A stretch of DNA of 64,000 nucleotides from Stenotrophomonas sp. SY1 (GCF_021202945.1 NZ_JAJOYR010000001.1:2647543-2711542), one strand, 5' to 3'; shown: positions 8,615 through 17,215, counted from the first letter of the stretch. The notes: a model not told the origin generated them from the sequence alone. Program-made: numbers and translations.

Positions 8615-9545
8615 TTATACCGCAACCCGGTGCTCGTAGAACGGGTGCCGCTTGTCGTCGAAGATGTCGTAGAGCGCCTGCAGGTTGGCTGGATCCAGAT
8701 TCAGCCAGGCCTGCACATGCTCCGGCTTGATGTTGATGATGGTTCGGTCGTGGCCGGCGGCGGCCTTCGGGCTCTGGGTCGTCCATCACTGCAGCGAAGC
8801 TCAGTAGGTCCGGCTCTTGGCCCTTCGGGTCGGCCCAGTGTGACCACAGGCAGGCGATCAGCATGGGCTCCCCGGTGCGCGGCACGAACTCCAGGATCTG
8901 GCTCTCCCCGTTCACCTCGACGTGGTCGTAAAACTTGGTCGCTACCATCAGGCCATGGGTGTACCCGAACTGCCCCTTCCAGAAGCTTTCGAGATTGTCG
9001 CGGCGGGCGTTGTAGGTTCCGGGGTACTTCGTGTCGTAGAGCGCGGGCTTCCCGGCCGGCCGGCACTCATAGCGCATGGGCTTCACGACGACCTTGCCGC
9101 CCTCGCTGACCAGCACCGGGCAGTAGTAGCCAGGGAACATCCGGAAGTCGCGCGGCTCCGCCTTCGACCGCTTCAGGTCGGCGATGCGCCCTTTGATCTG
9201 CTTGATCTTGTTGCCGGCGATGCGCTGCTCGTTCGCCGCGGTCTTGGTGGGCTTCTCGGCTAGCTTTCGCTCCGCGTCGGCCAGCCGCTTGACCTGTTTG
9301 AACAGCTCGGTCTCCAGCTGGGTGACATCCTGGGCGTCCCACTGCCGGATCTCGCTGGCGAGCCCGGACACGGCCGGATCGTCGCTCAGGAGAAATGACA
9401 GGTCCAGCGCTCTGGGCGTCTTCGGCCGTTTCTCCCTCCCCCGGTCACGCAACCACAGAGCCGCGAAGGCCTTGATGTCGACGATGGTGCCGAAGTTGCG
9501 GACGAACTTCTTGTAGTCGGCTTCGATCTGGGCTGAATAGCGCAC
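8615..9545 (-). pseudogene. SOS-response-associated peptidase (SRAP/YedK family), frameshifted and without catalytic Cys2
   Basis: SRAP proteins form a thiazolidine crosslink with abasic sites through the cysteine at position 2 and protect single-stranded DNA. Here the start reads GTG CGC TAT TCA, giving M-R-Y-S-A-Q-I where the family has M-C-Y-S-A-Q-I, so the active-site cysteine is replaced by Arg. Family motifs follow (FPGYYCPVL, PMRYECRPA, YNARRDNLESFWKGQF, EPMLIACLWSHW, DDPEPE). Near 8770, after DDPEPEG, the frame shifts; one base removed restores HDRTIINIKPEHVQAWL ... HPFYEHRV and a stop at 8615. Two independent defects argue for a true pseudogene rather than one sequencing error. Confidence 0.85.
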
Positions 9546-9598
9546 GCGTCACGTCCAGTTGACCCGAGCATAACGCCGGCCGCGCATAGGATGCGTTC

Positions 9599-9841
9599 AT
9601 GGCAGATATGACCCGCCAACAGCTCGACCACTGGTTGCAGAACCTCGCGGCCCGCATGCACGTGGAGATGGGCAACTCGATGCCCGGCGACGGGATGGAG
9701 GCCATGGCCGGCGAGGTCGAGGTCATCGAGCCGCAGATCGGCGTGGCCGACCGAGATTGGCTGCACGACCAGGTCCGCGATATCGCCGAGGCCATCGGCG
9801 CCATTGAGGCGGCGAAGCCTGATGACGACGCGCGCAGCTGA
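9599..9841 (+). CDS. Small hypothetical protein, phage/ICE-type
   Basis: An 80-residue acidic protein (MADMTRQQLDHWLQNLAARMHVEMG...), diverging from the SRAP pseudogene with only 53 bp between starts. No recognised domain. It overlaps the next gene by 20 bp, which suggests a small operon. Such acidic small proteins next to SRAP genes are common in phage-derived islands; the family is unknown to me. Confidence 0.55.
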   Translation: MADMTRQQLDHWLQNLAARMHVEMGNSMPGDGMEAMAGEVEVIEPQIGVADRDWLHDQVRDIAEAIGAIEAAKPDDDARS

Positions 9842-10043
9842 CTACGAAATGGCCTTCAACGAGATCCGCCACGCCCTCACCGAGCTGGGCGAGACGGAGG
9901 CCTTCTGGACCGCCTGCGACGAAGTCGAAGAGCGACTGATCGACCAGTACCCGGAAGACGAGGTCTCGATCATCGAGATGGTGGCCGCGTGGCTGGTGCG
10001 GCTGGGCGTGCATCCTGAGGGCGAGCTGCAGGGGAGAGCTTAA
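9822..10043 (+). CDS. Small acidic hypothetical protein
   Basis: A 73-residue protein starting at the ATG of MTTRAADYEMAFNEIRH, inside the 3' end of the preceding gene (20-bp overlap). Predicted almost entirely helical, with a strongly acidic middle. No family recognised. It converges on the acyltransferase gene 31 bp downstream. Confidence 0.5.
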   Translation: MTTRAADYEMAFNEIRHALTELGETEAFWTACDEVEERLIDQYPEDEVSIIEMVAAWLVRLGVHPEGELQGRA

Positions 10044-10074
10044 GGTCTTGCAGTACTCGCCACTGGTTCATTCA

Positions 10075-11082
10075 CTAGGAAAGTGACTGGTCCCGCCTGC
10101 GGCGCAATGCGCCGTAGAGCCAATCGAACGCGGCATCCAATGGACGCTGCAGCATAGCCAGGGAGATAGACAGCACTGTCGCGGCGATTGCCCACACAGC
10201 CACCCACGCCCAGCCACCTCCTAGCTCAAAGCGTCGATCAATAAGTTTCACGCCAAGCACGACAAAGGCATGCATTAGATAGACCGCCATAGTGCGACTC
10301 CCAAGCCACACCAAACCCCGCTGCGTCGCCGGTACAAGACCGGCAAAGCCGAGCGCTTCACACGCAGACAACAACATCGTCATGAAGCGACCGGCTGCGG
10401 GATAGCCGCCGAAGATTGCATGTTCCTCGTACGGCATGCTTCCGCGAAGCACATCTGCATCCATACCGACGCCGATCGCCGCGATGACGACTGCCATGGA
10501 CCCGACGAACATGCCAGCAGCAAAAAGGCGTGTCTGCTGCATGAAGCCAAGAAGGCTGCGTCCGTGAAGCATGCCGAGCACAAAAAATGGGAGGAAGTAG
10601 GCGGTGCGCGATAGGGAAAGCGCGTAGCGGACCTCCGGCGTGAAGCCCGCAGCAAGCGCGACGGCGATACACACGAACAAGGTGCCGGGCAGCTTGCTCA
10701 GGACTGGTGCCAGGCAACGCCACACAATCAAGCTGAGGAGAAACCATAGGGCGTAGTACGGCCGAAGCAGACTCGCCGGGTCCAACTCGCCTTTCACTCC
10801 AGCTGCTGCGGCTACATAGAGCAGTTGGAAGACGAACAGGGGCAGAACGATGCGACCCACCATGCTCTCAGCGGCCCGCTCCGTAATCTCCTTGCGCGCA
10901 AACACTCCTGACACGAATGCAAACAGCGGCATGTGGAAGGCGTAGATCAAGGCCCACACCAACGACATCTGGACAGACCGGCCGCGGAAGTTTTCGACGA
11001 AATGACCGAGCACGACCAGAATGATCAGGGCGCCACGAACGGCATCCGCATGGCTGTCTCTGCCCACATACTTCTGCCCCAT
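10075..11082 (-). CDS. Acyltransferase-3 family membrane protein
   Basis: A 335-residue polytopic membrane protein with about nine to ten hydrophobic segments. The N-terminus has the family hallmark DAVRGALIILVVLGHF, with the Arg and His of the active site, then FHMPLFAFVSG. Members transfer acetyl or other acyl groups to cell-surface polysaccharides or lipids (OafA/WecH-like). The basic tail (RRRRDQ) is cytoplasmic. It has no partner genes here, so the substrate is unknown. As island cargo it may alter surface antigens or phage receptors; that is inference. Confidence 0.8.
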   Translation of the reverse strand: MGQKYVGRDSHADAVRGALIILVVLGHFVENFRGRSVQMSLVWALIYAFHMPLFAFVSGVFARKEITERAAESMVGRIVLPLFVFQLLYVAAAAGVKGELDPASLLRPYYALWFLLSLIVWRCLAPVLSKLPGTLFVCIAVALAAGFTPEVRYALSLSRTAYFLPFFVLGMLHGRSLLGFMQQTRLFAAGMFVGSMAVVIAAIGVGMDADVLRGSMPYEEHAIFGGYPAAGRFMTMLLSACEALGFAGLVPATQRGLVWLGSRTMAVYLMHAFVVLGVKLIDRRFELGGGWAWVAVWAIAATVLSISLAMLQRPLDAAFDWLYGALRRRRDQSLS

Positions 11083-11231
11083 AAGGCGCTCCTATTAATG
11101 AGCGCCGCAGTCTAGGTGGTAGATGAATCCATGCTGGAGGACGCGCCGCCAAAACTGCAATGCAGTCAGTATCAATGTCGCAGCGACCGGCAGATTTCAG
11201 ATCCCCACACCACGCCGTGCAAAATACGTCT

Positions 11232-11903
11232 TCAACTGGGCAGATGCTGGCCCTTGTTCGAACCATCCTACGCGCAGCCCATTCCTGGGAATGGATCGAC
11301 CGGGTCCCGTCTATCAAGCTGCAGGAGAACGGGAAGCCCAAGGAGGACTATCGGTGGCTCACACGGCCCGAGGCTGAGCGCCTGTTCGACGAGCTTGCGG
11401 ACCACCTCCGCGCACCCTATCTGTTCTCGCTGGCTACAGGATGGCGTGAACAGAACGTGCTGCGGCTGGAGTGGTCGCGCGTTGACCTAAGCCGACGAGT
11501 CGCCTGGATTCCGGCGCCGCACGCAAAGGGTAAGCGTGCCATCGGTGCTTCCTTGAACGACCAGACAATGAGGGTGCTGGAGATGCAGAAGGGAAAGAGC
11601 AAGGACTGGGTGTTTCCGAACGAAGAGGGTCTCCCCTATACCCGGGGCAACAATCACGGGTTCAAGGCGGCACAGCGCCGGGCGAAGATTCAGCCGCTGC
11701 GCTGGCACGACCTGCGCCACACCTGGGCCAGCTGGCACGTGATGGCAGGGACGAGCCTGCGGGCCCTGATGGAACTTGGCGGCTGGCGCTCGTACCAGTC
11801 GGTACTGAGGTACTCGCACCTATCGCCAGAGCACCTGGCTCTTGATGCAGCGCGCCTCCCAACTCTGGGGAGTGGTGCAAAAACGGTGCAAGCCCTGAAA
11901 TAG
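11232..11903 (+). pseudogene. Tyrosine recombinase (phage-type integrase), 5'-truncated remnant of island A
   Basis: The C-terminal catalytic domain is well kept: ATGWREQNVLRLEW with the first Arg, HDLRHTWASWHV with the His-x-x-Arg pair, GGWRSYQSVLRYSHL with the Trp and the nucleophile Tyr. Upstream, recognisable homology begins only at about TGQMLALVRTILRAAHSWEW, the end of the core-binding domain; the arm-binding N-terminus is missing and no other frame supplies it. The stop codon overlaps the terminator-containing direct repeat at 11899. The usual placing of an integrase next to its tRNA target makes this the ancestral integrase of island A. Confidence 0.75.
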
Positions 11904-11938
11904 AAAGGGCTCGCATTTCTGCGAGCCCTTGAATTCTA
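11899..11938. repeat. Right copy of the terminator-containing direct repeat
   Basis: Near-identical to 3905-3946 and in the same orientation. It contains the hairpin 11905-11930 and abuts the tRNA-Phe-derived attL of element B. Confidence 0.6.
11905..11930 (-). terminator. Intrinsic terminator (ancestral downstream terminator of tRNA-Phe)
   Basis: Perfect 11-bp stem with a TTTC loop; on the minus strand it is followed by TCTATTTC. Before element B inserted, it would have lain about 10 bp downstream of tRNA-Phe. It may also serve the converging integrase remnant. Confidence 0.6.
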
Positions 11939-11986
11939 TGGTGGCCGAGGACGGAATCGAACCGCCGACACGGGGATTTTCAATCC
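11939..11986 (-). repeat. attL of element B: 48-bp copy of the 3' end of tRNA-Phe
   Basis: Identical over 48 bp to 18442-18489, which is the 3' part of tRNA-Phe from the anticodon loop through the encoded CCA. After position 11986 the sequences diverge at once. This is the displaced 3' tRNA fragment expected when an element integrates into a tRNA gene and restores it at the other end. Confidence 0.93.
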
Positions 11987-12092
11987 TAGGTCAGCTGGTA
12001 TCAGTGGATACGGGGATCTACTGATACCCATTGTTTATCATGCGCTTGCGGTGCATCCTATAACGGACGGTTCCGGCGTTTGCGGGCGACCC

Positions 12093-12114
12093 TGCTACCC
12101 CGGTGCTACCCAAG
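12093..12114 (+). repeat. 22-bp direct repeat, putative integrase arm-type site (left)
   Basis: A 22-bp sequence made of two GCTACCC units four bases apart. The same 22 bp occur at 18329-18350 in the same orientation, each about 100 bp inside an att core. This placing fits arm-type sites bound by the integrase N-terminal domain. Confidence 0.6.
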
Positions 12115-12132
12115 ACGACCGGAGTGCATGCA

Positions 12133-13440
12133 GTGGCAGAAACGATCACCTTCACCGAGGCGCGCGTGCGTGCGCTGCGAGATGCCGCCCGAGTGGGCCG
12201 CGTTGAGTACCAAGACGGCAAAGTGCCAGCACTGCGCCTGCGGGTCAGCGCTACGTCGGCCAGTTGGTCGGTGTTGAAGCGCATTCCTGGTGGCCCGATG
12301 CGTCGCGTGCAGTTGGGGTCCGCGGATGACTTGCCGGTGGAGCAGGCACGCAAGCGCGCTCAGCTGGCGGTCGGGGCCATGCTGGAAGGGCGCGACCTGT
12401 CTGCCGAGAAGCGCCAGCGCCGGGTGGAGTCTGAGCGCGCCAGCCTGACGCTGGCTGATGGGCTGGCGATCTATCTGGCTGAAAAGGACGGACTGCGGCC
12501 GGCGACCCGCTCCACGTATGAGCGAGACCTGCGGACCACGTTCGGCGATTGGTGGGACAAGCCCCTGGCCGAAATGACGCCGGAGTGGGTTCGCGACCGC
12601 CACCGGAACCGGAAGACGCGCCCCATTACCGCTCAGGCTCGCGTGGGGCACGCGCGTGACCGCGACCGCATCACCGCAAGTCCGGCGCGTGCGGACGGCG
12701 CTGTGCGAGCGCTGAGGGCCGTCGTGAACTACCTGCGTGCCGAACGTGACCTGGACCTGCCGGATGTTGCGCGCCGGATCACTGCCACCAAGGGCTGGGG
12801 CAACGTGCCGCGGCGCAAGCGCGCGCTACTCGGGCAGGCGCTGGCCGAGTTCGTCACGTCGGTCCGTGGATTGCCCGACGATCTGCCGCCCGACCTGGCC
12901 GGCACGCAGCGCGACCTTGTACTGCTGATCCTGTGCACCGGGCTGCGGTGGACCTCTGCCGCTGGACTGCATTGGACCGAAGTTGATTTCAAGGCCAAGA
13001 CGATCACCGTCCCTGCCGACCGCATGAAGGGCAAGCTGTCCCATGCACTGCCCCTGGGGCCGGCAATGCTGGCGATGTTGAAGGCGCGGGCGGCAGCGCC
13101 AAGGTCGCCCACGCTGGTGTTCCCCGGCCTGGATCCGGACAAGCCCCTGGGTCGCCTGTCAGTGCGATTCCTGGCCAAGATTGCGGATGCCGAAGGCAAC
13201 CCCATCACCTGGTCGCCCCACGACCTGCGTCGCACCGCGCTGACGCTGCTGGAAGCGATGGATGTCTCCGCCTACGCCTTGAAGCGCATCGCCGCGCACG
13301 CGCAGTCCGGCGACGTGACCGCTGGCTACCTCGCAGACGATGTGGAACGGCTGCGGGTGCCGATGGAGCGGTTGGAAAGTGTGGCGCTGGCTGAGCCGCG
13401 TGACGGTAACGTCGTCCCTTTGCGTGTGGCCGGCCGATGA
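12133..13440 (+). CDS. Tyrosine recombinase integrase of element B
   Basis: A 435-residue phage-type integrase. The GTG at 12133 follows GGAG by six to eight bases; an upstream GTG at 12103 would place the start inside the 22-bp repeat and is less likely. Residues 1-90 form the arm-binding DUF4102-like region, about 110-200 the core-binding domain, and 220-425 the catalytic domain with LCTGLRWTSAAGLHW (Arg), SPHDLRRTALTLLE (His-x-x-Arg), IAAHAQ (second His) and AGYLAD (nucleophile Tyr). All catalytic residues are present. It presumably integrates into and excises from tRNA-Phe. It lies just inside attL, reading inward, and overlaps the next start by four bases. Confidence 0.93.
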   Translation: MAETITFTEARVRALRDAARVGRVEYQDGKVPALRLRVSATSASWSVLKRIPGGPMRRVQLGSADDLPVEQARKRAQLAVGAMLEGRDLSAEKRQRRVESERASLTLADGLAIYLAEKDGLRPATRSTYERDLRTTFGDWWDKPLAEMTPEWVRDRHRNRKTRPITAQARVGHARDRDRITASPARADGAVRALRAVVNYLRAERDLDLPDVARRITATKGWGNVPRRKRALLGQALAEFVTSVRGLPDDLPPDLAGTQRDLVLLILCTGLRWTSAAGLHWTEVDFKAKTITVPADRMKGKLSHALPLGPAMLAMLKARAAAPRSPTLVFPGLDPDKPLGRLSVRFLAKIADAEGNPITWSPHDLRRTALTLLEAMDVSAYALKRIAAHAQSGDVTAGYLADDVERLRVPMERLESVALAEPRDGNVVPLRVAGR

Positions 13441-14078
13441 AAGGCAAGGCCACAGTCGTCGTTGAATCGCCGCCCGCCCTGCCCACGGTACTGACGAGCG
13501 ACGGCGGGGAGAGAGACGCGGCGTTGCTGGACGCATATGCCCGCTGGGAGGCGGAACGCAGGGGCGCGACTCTTGCCGGGTCGATGGCGTATGCAGCAGA
13601 GCAGTGGAAGGATGCTGGACTCGATCCCAGCGCTGTCATGCAGGCCATCGCGGACGGTGGAGAATCCATCCTTGCCGAAGCGGTGATGGCGCTGACGAAG
13701 CGACCGCAGGTCGAGGTCAGGAAGCCCCGTCAAGGCAAGAGCAAATGGACCCACAGGGAACAAGGAGAACTGGTGCTGGCGGTGTGGCGCGGCCTCGTCC
13801 GGAAGCGAGGCACCGCGTCCCCTCTCGAACCCAATCCCAAAGTCACCATCCGCACGGTTTGCAACGGGCTTGTCGGTCGGAACGGTCAAGAGAAATGGCG
13901 CGGGATGTCAGGTCAAGGATTGGAAGCCCGCCACCGGGAGGCGTTGAAGTCCCCGGCTGGGCTCTTGCTTGATCGTCTGCTGACCGAGGCGGCGCGCGCT
14001 CGTTTGCAGGGGAAGATGGACGCCGACGAACTCGCCGTTCTGATCGGTTACCTGGATCGCTTCGTCGCTTCGCTGTAG
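13437..14078 (+). CDS. Hypothetical protein coupled to the integrase
   Basis: A 213-residue soluble protein whose ATG overlaps the integrase stop (ATGA), so it is translationally coupled to it. Largely helical, with a basic central section (KPRQGKSKWTHREQGELVLAVWRGLVRKRG) that could bind nucleic acid. No family recognised. A role in recombination directionality or replication is possible but unproven. Confidence 0.65.
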   Translation: MKGKATVVVESPPALPTVLTSDGGERDAALLDAYARWEAERRGATLAGSMAYAAEQWKDAGLDPSAVMQAIADGGESILAEAVMALTKRPQVEVRKPRQGKSKWTHREQGELVLAVWRGLVRKRGTASPLEPNPKVTIRTVCNGLVGRNGQEKWRGMSGQGLEARHREALKSPAGLLLDRLLTEAARARLQGKMDADELAVLIGYLDRFVASL

Positions 14079-14165
14079 AAATCGCGACGAAACTCGCACA
14101 ACAGCGACCTTCGTTGCTGCGCGGCACGCACGCTTGTCCCAGACATACCGATGGGACACGTCACC

Positions 14166-14369
14166 ATGCAGCAGAACACTCAGTCCGTCCGCCTGTCCGA
14201 GCGTGACGCGGCCTCTTTCCTTGGCATCACCCAGCGCACGCTCCAAGATTGGAGGTTGAGGCGTCGTGGTCCGGCCTACATCAAGCTCGGGCGCCGCATC
14301 GCCTACGACAGGACCGACCTCGAACAGTTCCTGGCGGCCAATCGCGTCGAGCCGGCTCAGGGTTCCTGA
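14166..14369 (+). CDS. AlpA-type helix-turn-helix protein, likely excisionase/regulator
   Basis: A 67-residue MerR/AlpA-like winged-helix protein: LSERDAASFLGITQRTLQDWRLRRRGPAYIKLG is the typical turn in which the second helix reads DNA, followed by the RIAYDRTDLEQFLAA wing and C-terminal helix. Such proteins act as excisionases or activate the integrase in P4-like elements. The ATG at 14166 (MQQNTQSVRL) is preferred over an in-frame ATG five codons earlier. Confidence 0.8.
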   Translation: MQQNTQSVRLSERDAASFLGITQRTLQDWRLRRRGPAYIKLGRRIAYDRTDLEQFLAANRVEPAQGS

Positions 14370-14370
14370 C

Positions 14371-14616
14371 ATGGATGCCCACGCGCACGTCGCCGCGCTG
14401 GCGGCGCTGTACCGCCATCGGCAGCCGGATGCGCAGGAACTCGCAAACGACCTGCAGGCCTTGGGCGACGAGATTCATGCCCGGCTCTCGGCGCTTCACC
14501 GTGCGCCGAATGCAGACGATGCCGAACGGCTGGCTGTGGGCCTGGAAGGCGCACGGCGTCACCTGCTGCAGCTTGCCGAAGCGATCAGGCGGGAGGTGCC
14601 GCGTGCTGGCGCCTGA
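14371..14616 (+). CDS. Small helical hypothetical protein
   Basis: An 81-residue Ala- and His-rich helical protein (MDAHAHVAALAALYRHRQPDAQ...). It begins two bases after the AlpA-like stop and ends one base before the next start, so it is inside the same operon. No family recognised. Confidence 0.55.
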   Translation: MDAHAHVAALAALYRHRQPDAQELANDLQALGDEIHARLSALHRAPNADDAERLAVGLEGARRHLLQLAEAIRREVPRAGA

Positions 14617-14617
14617 A

Positions 14618-15763
14618 ATGAAACGCCCGGCTTGCGGGCCGGGCGAGGCAGGGACCGACGACGGGACACTGCATGGCCACGATAGCGGCGCTCGTGTGGG
14701 CCAGCAAGGGCATGCAGGACTTGTGGGTTGCTGGCGCCTAGTAGGCGCAGCGTCGCGCCGTCCTGACTTGTCGCGCGGGGACATCGCCGTGCTGTGGGCG
14801 ATCTTGGACCGCATCGGCGCTGACGGCACGGCATGGCCGGGCTATTCACGCATCGCGACCGACGCCGGGCTGTGCCGTTCGACGGTGACCCGGAGCATCC
14901 GGAAGCTGGTCGTCGGCGGCATCCTGCAGCGCGACTCCGGCGGGCCGGGAAAGCCGAACCGTTACCGGCCGGGTAGGTGCAGCGACGCACCTAGGTGCGA
15001 GGGTGAGCCTAGGTGCAGCGATGCGCCTAGGCGCAGATATGAGCCTCGGGTAGGCGCGCCGACGCGCCTCGGGGTAGGCGCACCGACGCTCCCCGAACCT
15101 GCTTCATTGAACCTGCTTCATGAACCTGCAAAGGCCACCGTGCATTCGGCCGCGCCGACTGCACTGCATGCCGATGATCCGGAGAAGATCGACAGCCAAG
15201 GGGGCGCTGGCAATACGCCGACACCGGGCGCGCCTGCTGATGAACTGCCTGTCGATCCGGCATTGCCGAAGCGCATCCGCGGCGAGAAGCCGGCGCAGAC
15301 CGCGGCACGGTTTCCCGAGTTCTGGGCCGCGTATCCCGTTAAGAAGGGTCGCGCGAAGGCGCTGGCGAAGTGGAAGGCGAAAGGGCTGGATGCGCACGCC
15401 GACAAGCTGATCGCCCATGTGCGCCGCATGGAAGCAGAGGATGACCAGTGGGGACGTGGCTTCATCCCGCATGGCGACACGTACATCAACGGTGAGCGCT
15501 GGACAGACGAGCCGATGAAAGACAAGCAGGTGACGGCCCAGGCACCGCCGCCGGAATCGTTCGGCGCGAAGGCCGCACTGGCGAAGTCAGAATCCAAGCT
15601 GGAAAACGCCCTGGCGTGGATCCGGCAGCAGCGCAGCATCGGCGCCTATGGCGAGGGCGAGGCGGCCGACGCGGAAATGCGCAAGGCCATGGCGGAAGCA
15701 ACCGAGAAGCATCGAAACACGGCAGCTTCGAGCGGGGAAGCGAGACGGCCCGCGCCCACCTGA
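14618..15763 (+). CDS. Replication-type protein with winged HTH and internal iteron-like repeats
   Basis: About 381 residues if read from the ATG at 14618; the first 45 residues look poorly conserved and a GTG start near 14696 is possible. The segment SRGDIAVLWAILDRIG...YSRIATDAGLCRSTVTRSIRKLVVGGIL is a winged HTH of the phage replication-protein type. The C-terminal half has FPEFWAAYPVKKGRAKALAKWK and FIPHGDTYINGERWTDEP, typical of phage O-like or primosomal loaders. Between them is a proline/arginine linker encoded by tandem 18-bp repeats. A replication initiator for element B is the best guess; no helicase or primase accompanies it, so host DnaB would be needed. Confidence 0.7.
   Translation: MKRPACGPGEAGTDDGTLHGHDSGARVGQQGHAGLVGCWRLVGAASRRPDLSRGDIAVLWAILDRIGADGTAWPGYSRIATDAGLCRSTVTRSIRKLVVGGILQRDSGGPGKPNRYRPGRCSDAPRCEGEPRCSDAPRRRYEPRVGAPTRLGVGAPTLPEPASLNLLHEPAKATVHSAAPTALHADDPEKIDSQGGAGNTPTPGAPADELPVDPALPKRIRGEKPAQTAARFPEFWAAYPVKKGRAKALAKWKAKGLDAHADKLIAHVRRMEAEDDQWGRGFIPHGDTYINGERWTDEPMKDKQVTAQAPPPESFGAKAALAKSESKLENALAWIRQQRSIGAYGEGEAADAEMRKAMAEATEKHRNTAASSGEARRPAPT
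14977..15048 (+). repeat. Four tandem 18-bp iteron-like repeats inside the replication gene
   Basis: Units start at 14977, 14995, 15013 and 15031. The first and third differ at two positions (GTGCAGCGACGCACCTAG type); the others are more diverged. They encode six-residue repeats (RCSDAP, RCEGEP, RCSDAP, RRRYEP). Two related longer units follow to about 15095. Placing resembles the origin iterons within lambda gene O. Confidence 0.6.
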
Positions 15764-15839
15764 CCCAGCTGTTACTGCGCCCGTGCCCCAGCCCGCCGCG
15801 CTGCACCTGATTCCTGACCCACCATCATTGAGGCCTTCC

Positions 15840-16718
15840 ATGACCGACCACCCGAACGATGTAGCTGCACGCCAGGCGGCATCGATGTATCCCGACATGA
15901 CGACTCATGCACCCGCCAACGACTCCGGGCGCACCACTTCCTCGTCCGCTGGCTCAGACGCTCGCACTCCTGCGGCACGACCCACGCCTCCGGCCACCAG
16001 CGCCTCGCCGCGCGATCTGCCCTGGGAACGGATGTATCCCGAGATGAAGCGGGATGAGGGTGCTGTGACTTCGGCTGCAGTGAACGCCGATGCGAAGCCG
16101 ACGCAGGACGGATCGAAGTTCGACACGATGTACGGCGACATGCATCGTGAGCCGGAGCAGCCGGATGCAACGGTTGATGAGCTTGTCGCGCAGCCGCTGA
16201 CCGATGCGGACCGCATGTATCCGGATGGCGGGCGCCCTCTCGAAAGCGCCGACGACTACGACCAGCAGACGCTGAGCGAGCCTTTCGACACCCTGCAGAT
16301 GCAGGCCCGCTTTGACGGCAACGAAGAAGAGGCAGCGATTCTCGCTGAGGGGCGGCAGCAGGCCGCGGCTGTGCTCCATGGCATGGCGGTGCCTTCCGAA
16401 GCGGCACGCGAGATTGCCGGCGAGCTTGAATTCTGGAACGCGCGCTGGATCAAGGGCGATCTGCCCGGCCTGGACGAGATGGATTCCACCCGTCAGAAGA
16501 CGGAGGCCTCGCTGCGCAAGGAATGGGGACCCAAATACAACGCCAACGTGCAGTTGGCCAGGCAGGCTTATCAGGACGCGGCCAAGCAACTGCCATGGCT
16601 GCGCAACCTGGTGGAGGACGCCGGGGCCGGCAACAGCGCCGCGCTGCTGCGGCACTTCGCCATCATCGGCCTCAACAACGCCCGCAACAGGCGGGGATCA
16701 GGGAGCAACAGGAAATGA
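15840..16718 (+). CDS. Phage scaffold-like protein with four MYPxM-type motifs
   Basis: A 292-residue protein; the ATG follows GAGG by seven bases. Residues 1-150 are low-complexity and probably disordered, with MYPDM (16), MYPEM (65), MYGDM (97) and MYPDG (126). Residues 150-290 are helical and end with LPWLRNLVEDAGAGNSAALLRHFAIIG, a pattern seen near the C-terminus of phage scaffolding and capsid-assembly proteins. The scaffold assignment is tentative. It overlaps the next gene by four bases. Confidence 0.5.
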   Translation: MTDHPNDVAARQAASMYPDMTTHAPANDSGRTTSSSAGSDARTPAARPTPPATSASPRDLPWERMYPEMKRDEGAVTSAAVNADAKPTQDGSKFDTMYGDMHREPEQPDATVDELVAQPLTDADRMYPDGGRPLESADDYDQQTLSEPFDTLQMQARFDGNEEEAAILAEGRQQAAAVLHGMAVPSEAAREIAGELEFWNARWIKGDLPGLDEMDSTRQKTEASLRKEWGPKYNANVQLARQAYQDAAKQLPWLRNLVEDAGAGNSAALLRHFAIIGLNNARNRRGSGSNRK

Positions 16719-17215
16719 GCAGGTTTCAGAAGGGCCGCAGCGGCAACCCTGCCGGACGGCCGCCAGGCACGAAGTCAGCCCAGAATCTGATTCGTGACCT
16801 GCTGCGTGACGGCGTGGTCACCGAAGACGATCTGCGCGCAGTCGTGGCCGCTGTCATGACGAAGGCAAAGGATGGTGACCTGGCCGCCGCCGCGCTGCTC
16901 CTGGACCGCACGATTCCGAAGCTGCGTCCTGCAGTGGATGCGGCCGAGGAAGAAGAAGTCGCCGCCGCTCGTGCGCGCGGTGCCCTGTCCGCAGGCTTTG
17001 GCGGCTCGACCCTGGAAGACCTGGTGGCGGGTTCTCTTTCCATGGTCGTCATGACCAGGCCCACAGAGCAGCCTGCAGCTTCCCAGCACGCCGCGACAGT
17101 GCTGCCGACACAGGCATCCGCGGCAGCACCACCTGCGAAACCAGCACCGCCCATCCGCATCACCGTGCCGGCGGCGCCGGATGTCGACCACGGTGAACCC
17201 TACAACCCCCTCTGA
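16715..17215 (+). CDS. DUF5681-domain protein
   Basis: A 166-residue protein with the DUF5681 N-terminal signature FQKGRSGNPAGRPPGTKSAQNL, followed by about 60 helical residues and a Pro/Ala-rich tail. The domain is common in phages and mobile elements, often close to packaging genes, and its function is not established. The ATG overlaps the upstream stop (ATGA). In element B it could redirect packaging or bind DNA; that is inference. Confidence 0.75.
   Translation: MSRFQKGRSGNPAGRPPGTKSAQNLIRDLLRDGVVTEDDLRAVVAAVMTKAKDGDLAAAALLLDRTIPKLRPAVDAAEEEEVAAARARGALSAGFGGSTLEDLVAGSLSMVVMTRPTEQPAASQHAATVLPTQASAAAPPAKPAPPIRITVPAAPDVDHGEPYNPL

Noticed and set aside
14672..14741. A short frame MATIAALVWASKGMQDLWVAGA as a separate gene
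   Set aside because: Only 22 codons, overlapping the replication gene and without a ribosome binding site; it may reflect an old frameshift at that gene's start.
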